Part shown: piece after piece, positions 1 through 6,290 of the stretch
Position numbering within the stretch: position 1 is the stretch's first letter
Layout of the letters: every line of letters begins with the position of its first letter
NCBI GenBank assembly: GCA_002308635.1
Contig: DBWG01000061.1
Span: 1,665-19,567, forward strand
DNA from: Ruminococcaceae bacterium UBA1244
GTDB lineage: Bacteria; Bacillota; Clostridia; Oscillospirales; Acutalibacteraceae
Direction of reading: 5' to 3'
DNA: 17,903 bases
The notes under the pieces: model-generated
What the model was told of the DNA's origin: nothing
What the model saw: the letters and a program-made list of their open reading frames with translations, nothing else
Database searches by the model: none
Position numbers and translations under genes: made by a program

Positions 1-732
1 GCCGTTTTCATATTCGGCAAGATACCATAATCCGCAGTCAACCACCTCTTTGGCGATATCTACCGTTTCATCTGTCTTTATACCCCAGCCCGTGGGACAT
101 GGAGCTAAAATATGAATGTATTTTGTGCCTTTAATGTCCTTTGCCTTCTCCACCTTACGCATGAAGTCATTAAGATAACCGACGCTTGCGGTTGCCGCAT
201 AAGGTATTCCGTGAGCAGCTACGATCTCAAACATATTCTTTTTCTGTCTGAGATTGCCGTGTATGTTTTTTCCTGCCGGCGTTGTGGTAGTTTTCGCTCC
301 AAAGGGTGTCAGCGAACTTTTCTGTATGCCTGTGTTCATATAGGCTTCATTATCGTAACAGATATAAAGGATATCGTCGTTTCTGTCTATTGCTCCGGAC
401 AGTGCCTGCAAACCGATATCCGCCGTTCCTCCGTCTCCGGCAAAGCCTACAGCGTGGAAATCTGTTATTCCCTGTGCTTTCAGTCCTGCCTGAACGCCGG
501 TAAGCATGGATGCTGTTCCTGCAAAGGTTGAGATAATGGCGTTGTTTCCGAAGCATAGCTGCGGAAAATTGAATCCAACCGCCGACATACATCCTGCCGG
601 CAAAACAGCTATTGCATTTTCGCCTAAGACCTTTAATGCGATCCTGACAGCAAGACTGCCTCCGCAGCCTGCACACGCTTTATGTCCGTAGAAAAATTCT
701 GTTTCATTCAGTGTTTTGGCTGTTACTGCCAT
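1..732 (-). CDS. porB: 2-oxoacid:ferredoxin oxidoreductase, beta (TPP-binding) subunit, 3' end cut by window
   Basis: Seen: an open frame of 244 codons from ATG at 732 to the window edge with no stop, so the C-terminus is missing. The N-terminus has the CAGCGG motif (Cys20, Cys23), and a thiamine pyrophosphate site runs from GDGGTADIG (about 99-107) to YDNEAYMNTG (126-135). These are hallmarks of the beta subunit of pyruvate/2-ketoisovalerate ferredoxin oxidoreductases, which decarboxylate a 2-oxoacid on TPP and pass electrons to Fe-S centres, forming acyl-CoA. The start follows the stop of the alpha gene directly (TAA then ATG), with GGAGGTGA inside the end of that gene as ribosome binding site, so the two are co-translated. 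The exact 2-oxoacid cannot be read from sequence; pyruvate, 2-oxobutyrate and branched-chain acids are all possible. Confidence 0.92.
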   Translation of the reverse strand, partial: MAVTAKTLNETEFFYGHKACAGCGGSLAVRIALKVLGENAIAVLPAGCMSAVGFNFPQLCFGNNAIISTFAGTASMLTGVQAGLKAQGITDFHAVGFAGDGGTADIGLQALSGAIDRNDDILYICYDNEAYMNTGIQKSSLTPFGAKTTTTPAGKNIHGNLRQKKNMFEIVAAHGIPYAATASVGYLNDFMRKVEKAKDIKGTKYIHILAPCPTGWGIKTDETVDIAKEVVDCGLWYLAEYENG

Positions 733-1893
733 TTATCTCACCTCCACTCCCAAAAATCTGACGATTGATTTTTTCTCTTTCAGTTCTTCAAAAATGTTTT
801 CGATCTCCTGCGGAGAAATGTTCTTTCCGCCGAGACCGCCGATATAATTTGATGTCGGTATGTTTATTCCCGCCTTTTGCAAAGCGGAATTTACATTCGT
901 ATATACTGTGCCTTCATTTCCGAAGGAAATATCCTTTTCCAGTACAGCGACTGACTTTGCATTTTTAACGACCTGTGCGATCTCTTCATTCGGGAAAGGA
1001 CGCATATATCTTATCCTCAATAGACCTACCTTTTCACCCTGCTCTCTGAGCTTATCCACTATCTCACGGACAAGTCCGGAAATGCTTCCCAAAGTGATAA
1101 GTATATAATCAGAATCTTCCGTTTTATAGCTTTCTGTAAGACCCGTATAATGTCTGCCGAAAATGCTTTCAAACTTACTTTCGGCTTCATCAACAACGTC
1201 TCTGACATTCAGTAAGCCTAAATGCTCTTTGTATTTAAAGAATGTATTTGTGTCGGGACCTGCGGAAAAACCGAGGTTTTTCGGATTACTGAGTGACATT
1301 TTGTTATCCGTTTCAAAGGGCGGTAAATATTCATCTGCCTGCTCCTGTGTCGGAACATCCACTACTTCATAGGTGTGAGTAAGTACAAAGCCGTCAAGGT
1401 TTGCCATAAATGGGGTACTAACTTTCTTATGCTCAGCTATGTAAAAGCTCATAAGGGCAAGGTCAAGTGCTTCTTGTGCGTTTTCGGCATAGGCTTGTAT
1501 CCATCCGCTGTCAAGCTGGGAAAGGGAATCTCTCTGATCGCCGTAAATATTCCATGGCAATGCTGTTGAGCGGTTGGCGTTCATCATAACGATAGGAAAC
1601 CTGCCGCCTGCCGCATAGGGCAGACCTTCCGCCATGTACAGCAATCCTTGTGATGAAGTCGCAGTAAAGGCTCTTGCACCGACAGATGAAGCACCCATCG
1701 CACAGGACAGTGCAGAATGTTCGCTTTCTACATGTATGAATTCGGCTTTCAGACTGCCGTCCTCAACAAACTCAGAAAGCTTTTCTACAACAATAGTCTG
1801 AGGTGTGATAGGATAGGCGGAAATGACCTGCGGCCTTGCAAGCCTGACACCGTATGCAAAGGCCTCGTTGCCTGATAAAAACTCTCTTGCCAT
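733..1893 (-). CDS. porA: 2-oxoacid:ferredoxin oxidoreductase, alpha subunit
   Basis: A 386-residue protein starting MAREFLSGNEA. It carries the YPITPQT motif (27-33) of the pyrimidine-binding domain and, near the C-terminus, the GNEGTVYTN and GGLGGKNI segments typical of PorA/VorB. Together with the beta subunit it forms the TPP-dependent catalytic unit. The frame extends upstream to 1932, but I chose ATG at 1893. The family homology starts there, a GGAGG site lies just before it, and its A overlaps the TAA stop of the delta gene (TAATG), a coupled arrangement. It belongs to a porC-porD-porA-porB gene order, downstream of an ABC importer with only short gaps. This puts the enzyme under whatever controls the sulfur-linked promoter near 6240. 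Confidence 0.93.
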   Translation of the reverse strand: MAREFLSGNEAFAYGVRLARPQVISAYPITPQTIVVEKLSEFVEDGSLKAEFIHVESEHSALSCAMGASSVGARAFTATSSQGLLYMAEGLPYAAGGRFPIVMMNANRSTALPWNIYGDQRDSLSQLDSGWIQAYAENAQEALDLALMSFYIAEHKKVSTPFMANLDGFVLTHTYEVVDVPTQEQADEYLPPFETDNKMSLSNPKNLGFSAGPDTNTFFKYKEHLGLLNVRDVVDEAESKFESIFGRHYTGLTESYKTEDSDYILITLGSISGLVREIVDKLREQGEKVGLLRIRYMRPFPNEEIAQVVKNAKSVAVLEKDISFGNEGTVYTNVNSALQKAGINIPTSNYIGGLGGKNISPQEIENIFEELKEKKSIVRFLGVEVR

Positions 1894-2183
1894 TACTTTT
1901 CCGCCTCCAATCTTATTGCGCCGAGTCTGCAAATCTTTTTACAGATACCGCAGCCCTTGCAGAAATCATAATCTATCTGAACTTTGCCGTCCTTTTTGGA
2001 AACAACTCCGTCCGGACAGTAAAGGTAACAATTCAAACAGCCGACACATTTTTCTGTGTCTATCACAGGTCTGACATTTCGCCAGCCTGCATTTTTTGTC
2101 ACTAAATAGCCGGCTTCGTATGAGGTGGTATCGGGAATATCCTCAAAGCCTGTGGGAACTTTTTCTCTCAGATACGGCTTCAT
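1893..2183 (-). CDS. porD: 2-oxoacid:ferredoxin oxidoreductase, delta (2x[4Fe-4S] ferredoxin) subunit
   Basis: A 96-residue protein with two complete CxxCxxCxxxC clusters: Cys46, 49, 52, 56 (CVGCLNCYLYC) and Cys75, 78, 81, 85 (CKGCGICKKIC). This is the bacterial-type ferredoxin fold of PorD. It carries electrons from the TPP-containing alpha/beta core to external ferredoxin. Its start overlaps the end of the gamma gene by 4 bases (ATGA) and its TAA overlaps the alpha start by one base, so all subunits appear translationally coupled. The length is normal for the family. Confidence 0.94.
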   Translation of the reverse strand: MKPYLREKVPTGFEDIPDTTSYEAGYLVTKNAGWRNVRPVIDTEKCVGCLNCYLYCPDGVVSKKDGKVQIDYDFCKGCGICKKICRLGAIRLEAEK

Positions 2184-2701
2184 TTTAATGCCTCCTCATA
2201 AGCCGCCCTGACGGCGGCTATATTTTTTTCGTGAAGTCTCGGCGGCATTGTCTGACGGACGGCTTCTGTAAGCTCATCAAGGGAAATGAATCCCGAAACG
2301 GCAGCCAATGCGCCAAGCAGTATGGTATTCGTGATCGGCAGACCAAGATGTTTTTCTGCGATGCTGTCGCCGTCAATGGCGATAACTCTTTCATTATCAA
2401 TTTTTGCTTTGGTATTGAGAAGTATTTTTCCGTCAGGCTTCAGCTCATTCAATGCCTGTTCGCTGAAAAGTGTATCATCAAGAAAGATACTGTAATCAGC
2501 TTTTGCAATCTCGCTGCGGTTGACTATCGGTTTTTCGTCAAGCTTTGTAAAAGCTCTGATCGGTGCGCCTCTGCGCTCAGGTCCGAATGACGGAAAAGCA
2601 ATGACAAAGGTGTTTTCTCTGAGAGAATATGCTTCTCCAAGAAGTCTTGCGGCAGTGAAGGCACCCTGACCTCCACGTCCGTGCCAGATTATTTCTTTCA
2701 T
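2180..2701 (-). CDS. porC: 2-oxoacid:ferredoxin oxidoreductase, gamma subunit
   Basis: A 173-residue protein opening with MKEIIWHGRGGQGAFTAARL, the glycine-rich start of the gamma domain of pyruvate/ketoisovalerate oxidoreductases. It also has the family's SFGPERRGAPIRAF segment (about 38-51). In the four-subunit enzymes this subunit helps bind coenzyme A and completes the heterotetramer. The gene starts 12 bases after the ABC permease gene ends, so transport and oxidation genes appear to share one transcript. Pyruvate enzymes and 2-oxoisovalerate enzymes cannot be told apart here. Confidence 0.92.
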   Translation of the reverse strand: MKEIIWHGRGGQGAFTAARLLGEAYSLRENTFVIAFPSFGPERRGAPIRAFTKLDEKPIVNRSEIAKADYSIFLDDTLFSEQALNELKPDGKILLNTKAKIDNERVIAIDGDSIAEKHLGLPITNTILLGALAAVSGFISLDELTEAVRQTMPPRLHEKNIAAVRAAYEEALK

Positions 2702-2713
2702 ACTGTACCTCCG

Positions 2714-3712
2714 TTATTGCTTCCAGCGAAGCAGGAATTTCTGTATCCTGTTGAATATAAACGAAATGAATACGATCACGATACCTACAACTATCAGTCC
2801 GACTATCGTTCTGGTATAATCTCCGAAATCGGAGTAATTCTTTATGTAATAGCCGAGACCGCTCTGCGCTCCGACCATCTCGGCAGATGTGAGCAAAACA
2901 AAAGAAACTGTAAGTCCCTGATTGCAGCCGATGAATATCTGCTGGAGAGATGCCGGAAGGATGACCGAAAACAGCATTGTGAACTTATTTACATTAAGCA
3001 CCTTTGCGGAATCTATGGTCTTTTTTTCAACATTCATAACACCGCTCATCGTTCCGCCGAGAACCGGCCAGAATGTCGCAAGAAAAATAACGAATACCGA
3101 TACGCTGCGGAAGGTAGGCAAAAGTGCTATTCCGTATGGTATATATACGATAGGCGGTATTGCGCCCAAAAACTTTGATATGTAAGTTGCCGCACTGCCA
3201 AGTCTTGCGCTCCAGCCAAGAAAAAGTCCGAGAGGTATTGCAGCGGCAATTGCTAACAGATATCCCTGCAGGATGATGCCTGCGGAGCTTTGTACATTGG
3301 TGAGGATCTTGTCATAGTCGCCGATAAACTGCCAGAATACCTTACCGGGAGGCGGAAATAATGCGGCTTTCAGAAGATCGAATTTTGCCGTTGCAAGAGT
3401 CCATGCAGTAAGAAGTGCATATACGAAGGCTACAATGTCAACAAAGAGATTCAGGCTTTCACGCTTTTTGATAAATGCCGAAACAACCAGCGTCAGCACC
3501 TCTACCCCTACCGCAAACCATATCACATAAGAAGCGTATGTCTCCGTTTTAAGCTTATCCGGCAGAAGCTGTACCAAAAGAAGTACAGCGAACAGTGCGT
3601 GAACAACTCTGAAATATCTGCGGAATATCTCCGCTTTAAAACCTGACGATGTTTTTTCCTGTTTTTCGGAAATATCTGCCGACGGTGCGGCGGTTTTTGC
3701 TTGTATATTCAT
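2714..3712 (-). CDS. ABC transporter permease, SsuC/TauC/NitT type
   Basis: A membrane protein of about 332 residues. The C-terminal 240 residues match the binding-protein-dependent permease domain, including the cytoplasmic coupling loop around FWPVLGGTMSGVMNVEKKTI that contacts the ATPase. The N-terminus is longer than usual: about 100 residues with three predicted extra hydrophobic segments (ALFAVLLLVQLL, YVIWFAVGVEVLTLVV, LFVDIVAFVYALLTAW). ATG at 3712 overlaps the TGA of the ATPase gene by one base (TGATG). A GTG one codon upstream is also possible. With its neighbours it forms an SBP-ATPase-permease importer of the nitrate/sulfonate/taurine superfamily. In this sulfur setting an organosulfur substrate is likely, but that is inference. 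Confidence 0.9.
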   Translation of the reverse strand: MNIQAKTAAPSADISEKQEKTSSGFKAEIFRRYFRVVHALFAVLLLVQLLPDKLKTETYASYVIWFAVGVEVLTLVVSAFIKKRESLNLFVDIVAFVYALLTAWTLATAKFDLLKAALFPPPGKVFWQFIGDYDKILTNVQSSAGIILQGYLLAIAAAIPLGLFLGWSARLGSAATYISKFLGAIPPIVYIPYGIALLPTFRSVSVFVIFLATFWPVLGGTMSGVMNVEKKTIDSAKVLNVNKFTMLFSVILPASLQQIFIGCNQGLTVSFVLLTSAEMVGAQSGLGYYIKNYSDFGDYTRTIVGLIVVGIVIVFISFIFNRIQKFLLRWKQ

Positions 3713-4518
3713 CACAGTACGACCTCCTCGCCGCCTATCTTGCTGACAATATCACTGTAGAACATTGACAGCAGTTCATTTCTGAATTTGTTGTATTCCT
3801 TTGTCTGAACAAGCTCCGCACGGTTTCTCGGGCGGTCAAAGGGAACTCTGATCTCACGATATACACGTCCGGGATTTGCCGTCATCATTACGATCTTATC
3901 GGACAGGAATATCGCCTCGTCAATATCGTGTGTTACAAATACGACTGTCTTTCTCGGCTCTGCGTTTTCCCACAGTTCCAGCAAAAGCTCCTGTAAAATC
4001 GTGCGGTTCTTTGCGTCTATCGCTCCGAAAGGTTCGTCCATCAGGAGAATGTCAGTATCCATTGCCAGCGCCCTTGCGATCGCAACACGCTGCTGCATTC
4101 CGCCTGAAAGCTGAGACGGATATTTATTTTTGAACTGTTCCAGACCGACTTTTTCAAGAAATTCATCCGCAAGGTGATAGCGTTCTGCCCTGCTTGCGGA
4201 CTTATTGACCTGCTTTATACCAAAGGCAACGTTCTTTCTTGCCGTCATCCACGGGAACAGTGAATAATGCTGAAATACAACACCTCTGTCGGGGCCTGTT
4301 CCTGTTACAGGCTCGCCGTTTATCAGTATCTCGCCTTCTGTTGGGCTGTTGATACCTTCAAGGATACTCAGCAGAGTGCTTTTGCCGCAGCCGCTGGAGC
4401 CTATCACACTGACGAACTCCCCTTCCTCAATGGAAAAGCTGACGTTTTTCAGTGCTGTGAAGCTCTTTTTCTTTTCGGTATAATTGACGGTCAGATTTTT
4501 TATCTCTATCTTACTCAT
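3712..4518 (-). CDS. ABC transporter ATP-binding protein, SsuB/TauB type
   Basis: A 268-residue ATPase with all expected motifs: Walker A GSSGCGKST (40-48), Q-loop VFQHYSLFPW, signature LSGGMQQRVAIARAL, Walker B ILLMDEPFGAID, and switch histidine in VTHDIDEAIFL. The order and length fit the NitT/TauT/SsuB group, which power uptake of nitrate, taurine, sulfonates or thiamine precursors. It sits 50 bases after the substrate-binding protein gene, with an AGAGGA ribosome binding site, and overlaps the permease start by one base. The nucleotide-binding assignment is secure. The substrate is not readable from this subunit. Confidence 0.95.
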   Translation of the reverse strand: MSKIEIKNLTVNYTEKKKSFTALKNVSFSIEEGEFVSVIGSSGCGKSTLLSILEGINSPTEGEILINGEPVTGTGPDRGVVFQHYSLFPWMTARKNVAFGIKQVNKSASRAERYHLADEFLEKVGLEQFKNKYPSQLSGGMQQRVAIARALAMDTDILLMDEPFGAIDAKNRTILQELLLELWENAEPRKTVVFVTHDIDEAIFLSDKIVMMTANPGRVYREIRVPFDRPRNRAELVQTKEYNKFRNELLSMFYSDIVSKIGGEEVVL

Positions 4519-4568
4519 AAATATCCTCTCTTCTTTCCCGTCCGAACCCCCTAAACGAATTTTACTGT

Positions 4569-5636
4569 TTATTCAAACTCGTCAAAGTGTTTTTTGAGTT
4601 CGGCATATACTTTATCATCAGGGTTTTCTTTGATAAGGCTTTCAAGTGCGTTTTTATATATTTCGGTATTGTAAAGCTTGTCGATGTCGTAATCCTCTGT
4701 ATAACCAAGCTCGACAATTGATTTCTTCAATGCGGCTGTACCCTGCTTGTCAGGATCAGGAACAGATGTGCCGTAGCCGCCGTAAATCTCAGTTTTGATA
4801 AGGTCTTCTTCGATGTCGATGTACTTCTTGACATCCTTGATCGTTTCTTCCTTGTTTTCCTGTGTGAACTTATAAGCCTTGATAAGTGCTCTTTCAAAGG
4901 CCTTGTATGATTCCGGGTGTTTGCTCAGAGCTTCCGTTGAAGCAACCTGACGGCAGCAGGGCTGATTTTTAAGGAGCGGTTCTTCTGAGCAGCGGTAAAC
5001 GATCTTATAGCCCTGACTTTCAGCAAGCGATGTATATGGTGAATACGCTGATACGGCATCAATGCTGTCATTCAGGAGCGCATTATAGGCATCCTTCTGG
5101 CTGTCAAAATATACTATGTTCACCTCGTCCTTGCCGTCACCTATCTTGATTCCCTTGTCTTTGAGAAGTATCTGAAGCTCGGCATCCTGAACACTGTTTT
5201 TGACTGAGGCAACATTTCTGCCTTTGAGAATGGAAACATCCCATTTGTCAAGACCTTCAACATATTCCGGTTTAATAACATAGCCGTGACCGTTAGTCAT
5301 TGCACCGCCGAAGATCGTAAGATCATGTCCGTTGCTCTGGAATGTGATAGAAGGTACAGAACCGATAAACGCAACGTCTAACTTGCCGGATTCAAGACCG
5401 GTGGAAAGCTCCGCAGCCGATGAAAACAGGTTAAGAGTTACATCAAGTCCTTCTTCTGAAAAATATCCCTCTTCCTTTGCTACAAAACCCAGAAGGTGAG
5501 CCGTCGAATTGAGGTGGCCGAGATTGAAGTGAGTTTTGGTTTCATCATCCTCGGATACATTGTTACAGCCGGTAAAGGCTGTTGCCGATAATGCAAGCGC
5601 AGCAGCTAACACTGCCGAAGTAATTTTCTTATTCAT
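4569..5636 (-). CDS. ABC transporter substrate-binding lipoprotein, NMT1/SsuA-like
   Basis: A 355-residue protein with a lipoprotein signal peptide: KK, a hydrophobic run, then a lipobox-like FTGC with Cys24. A periplasmic-binding fold of the NMT1/SsuA/TauA type follows: NLGHLNSTAHLLGFVAKEEG (38-57), a typical LDVTLNLF strand, and a FIGSVPSITF pocket (90-99). It should deliver a small anion-type solute to the adjacent permease and ATPase. An unusual feature is the vicinal cysteine pair PCCRQ (Cys227-228), with Cys216 nearby, in the second lobe. This could contact a thiophilic ligand or form a disulfide. The ribosome binding site AGAGGA lies 8 bases before ATG. It follows the cysteine-rich lipoprotein by 41 bases with no terminator between. 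Confidence 0.9.
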   Translation of the reverse strand: MNKKITSAVLAAALALSATAFTGCNNVSEDDETKTHFNLGHLNSTAHLLGFVAKEEGYFSEEGLDVTLNLFSSAAELSTGLESGKLDVAFIGSVPSITFQSNGHDLTIFGGAMTNGHGYVIKPEYVEGLDKWDVSILKGRNVASVKNSVQDAELQILLKDKGIKIGDGKDEVNIVYFDSQKDAYNALLNDSIDAVSAYSPYTSLAESQGYKIVYRCSEEPLLKNQPCCRQVASTEALSKHPESYKAFERALIKAYKFTQENKEETIKDVKKYIDIEEDLIKTEIYGGYGTSVPDPDKQGTAALKKSIVELGYTEDYDIDKLYNTEIYKNALESLIKENPDDKVYAELKKHFDEFE

Positions 5637-5677
5637 ATTTATTTTCCTCTCTTTGATAAAGTAATTTGTTTTCTATA

Positions 5678-6013
5678 TTAACCTCCGCAGCAGTCGGGGA
5701 TCTCTGAGCTTTCCTCGTCCTTGCAGCAGTCGGGTTTTGATGTTTCGTCCGATTCTTTATGGCAGCAGCTTTGGGTTGATCTGCTGTCTTCCGAAGAATG
5801 TTCTTTGTCCTTGCAGCAGTCGGACTTCTCACTGTTCTCACAGCAGCTTGTTTCTTTATGGCAGCAGTCACTTTCCTGTTCCAAATTTATTGCAGAAAAC
5901 TCAGCCGCTTCGGATTCAGGCTTTTTACTGTCCGACTGCTTTGTACAGGCTGTCAGGGTACTCAGTGTAAGTGTTACGGCAAATATCAGTGCCGTAAGCT
6001 TTTTGTTCTTCAT
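5678..6013 (-). CDS. small lipoprotein with six Cys-Cys repeats, function unknown
   Basis: A 111-residue protein. Signal peptide residues 1-22 (KNKK, then a hydrophobic run) end in lipobox LTAC with Cys23. The mature part is short, acidic, Ser/Glu-rich and low in hydrophobic residues. It contains six vicinal Cys pairs at 50-51, 57-58, 66-67, 83-84, 96-97 and 108-109, in repeated settings such as DCCKD and SCCHKE. DNA direct repeats match the protein repeats, which suggests tandem amplification. I chose ATG at 6013 over 6019 because AGGAGG is 7 bases from it and only 1 from the other. It is the first structural gene after a Cys/Met leader and terminator, ahead of the ABC importer. A thiol-rich surface protein could bind metal or a thiophilic compound for the importer; that is inference. 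I do not recognise the family. Confidence 0.82.
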   Translation of the reverse strand: MKNKKLTALIFAVTLTLSTLTACTKQSDSKKPESEAAEFSAINLEQESDCCHKETSCCENSEKSDCCKDKEHSSEDSRSTQSCCHKESDETSKPDCCKDEESSEIPDCCGG

Positions 6014-6038
6014 ATTCATTCCTCCTGAAAAATGGCAT

Positions 6039-6068
6039 AAAAAAACGGGAAGTCATCGCTGACTCCCC
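6039..6068 (-). terminator. intrinsic terminator/attenuator in front of the Cys-repeat lipoprotein operon
   Basis: On the minus strand, GGGGAGTCA (6060-6068) pairs with TGACTTCCC (6047-6055), a 9-bp stem with one G-T wobble, closed by a GCGA tetraloop of GNRA type. A run of seven T follows (6039-6045). It lies between the leader ORF stop (6092) and the lipoprotein start (6013), so full-length transcripts need readthrough. Its position makes it an attenuator and not an end-of-operon signal. Confidence 0.88.
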
Positions 6069-6106
6069 GAGTGAAACGCAGACACATTAAGTCACATTCG
6101 GAAAGC
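6062..6106 (-). promoter_or_regulatory. candidate antiterminator competing with the 6039-6068 terminator
   Basis: GCTTTCCGA (6098-6106, last codons of the leader ORF) can pair with TCGGGGAGT (6062-6070), a 9-bp helix with three G-U wobbles. The inner stem continues partly (TG/CA, then GAC/GTT) after single mismatches. This helix uses the 5' arm of the terminator, so the two structures exclude each other. A ribosome finishing the leader would cover GCTTTCCGA and favour termination; one stalled at an earlier Cys codon would leave it free. Pairing was read by eye without energy calculation. Confidence 0.5.
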
Positions 6107-6193
6107 GCAGCAAGCCATGACACAGAAAACTGCTTCCTGAGTCATACAAATACAGCTATTCATACACATTGTCATTACAGTTGCCTTTGTCAT
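6092..6193 (-). CDS. Cys/Met-rich leader peptide (33 aa), putative attenuation leader
   Basis: A short ORF beginning MTKATVMTMCMNSCICM. It has six cysteines at 10, 14, 16, 24, 28 and 29 and seven methionines, so 13 of 33 residues contain sulfur. The start has an excellent ribosome binding site (AGGAG 8 bases before ATG) and lies about 23 bases after the expected transcription start. An intrinsic terminator follows about 24 bases after its stop, and a cysteine-rich lipoprotein with an importer lies downstream. Composition, position and the alternative RNA folds fit a ribosome-sensing leader like those of trp or his operons, here reading charged Cys-tRNA and perhaps Met-tRNA. The peptide itself need not have a function. 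Translation has not been shown, and standard gene callers would miss it. Confidence 0.78.
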   Translation of the reverse strand: MTKATVMTMCMNSCICMTQEAVFCVMACCAFRM

Positions 6194-6223
6194 GGTTTGT
6201 TCTCCTCTCTCTTTGATGTACTT

Positions 6224-6252
6224 ATTATATCATCGGTTTTCCGATCTGTCCA
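6224..6252 (-). promoter_or_regulatory. sigma-A type promoter of the lipoprotein/ABC/por operon
   Basis: On the minus strand, TGGACA (6247-6252; one mismatch to TTGACA) is followed after 17 bases by a perfect TATAAT (6224-6229). The expected start is near 6217, giving a 5' leader of about 23 bases before the Cys/Met leader ORF. Confidence 0.85.
6232..6245. promoter_or_regulatory. inverted repeat in the promoter spacer, possible operator
   Basis: ATCGG-TTTT-CCGAT is a perfect 5-bp inverted repeat lying wholly between the -35 and -10 elements. A protein bound there would block RNA polymerase. It could also be chance; no second copy was seen at the cysK promoter. Confidence 0.35.
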
Positions 6253-6275
6253 ATACCCTATTTATATTATAGGTA

Positions 6276-6290
6276 ATAGGTTTTACCTAT
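6276..6290. promoter_or_regulatory. LysR-type box (T-N11-A palindrome) upstream of the lipoprotein promoter
   Basis: ATAGGTTTTACCTAT is a perfect inverted repeat (longer arms reach 6273-6293) with the T-N11-A form known for LysR-type regulators. Its centre is about 33 bp upstream of the -35 centre, which corresponds to the classical -65 recognition site. A near-identical box, ATAGGATAATCCTAT, sits at almost the same distance from the cysK promoter. The likely binder is the LysR protein encoded at 7138-8070. The box overlaps the stop codon of the amidohydrolase gene. Confidence 0.68.

Noticed and set aside
2681..3178. Plus-strand 165-codon ORF opposite the permease gene
   Set aside because: It is antisense to a membrane protein gene with full domain support and has no family features.
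5629..5871. Minus-strand 80-codon ORF over the Cys-repeat lipoprotein
   Set aside because: It is a shifted-frame reading of the repeats, basic and low in complexity, while the lipoprotein frame has a lipobox and a strong ribosome binding site.
5680..5880. CRISPR-like or VNTR array in the repeated Cys-pair DNA
   Set aside because: The repeats are codon-periodic within a translated lipoprotein and lack regular spacers.
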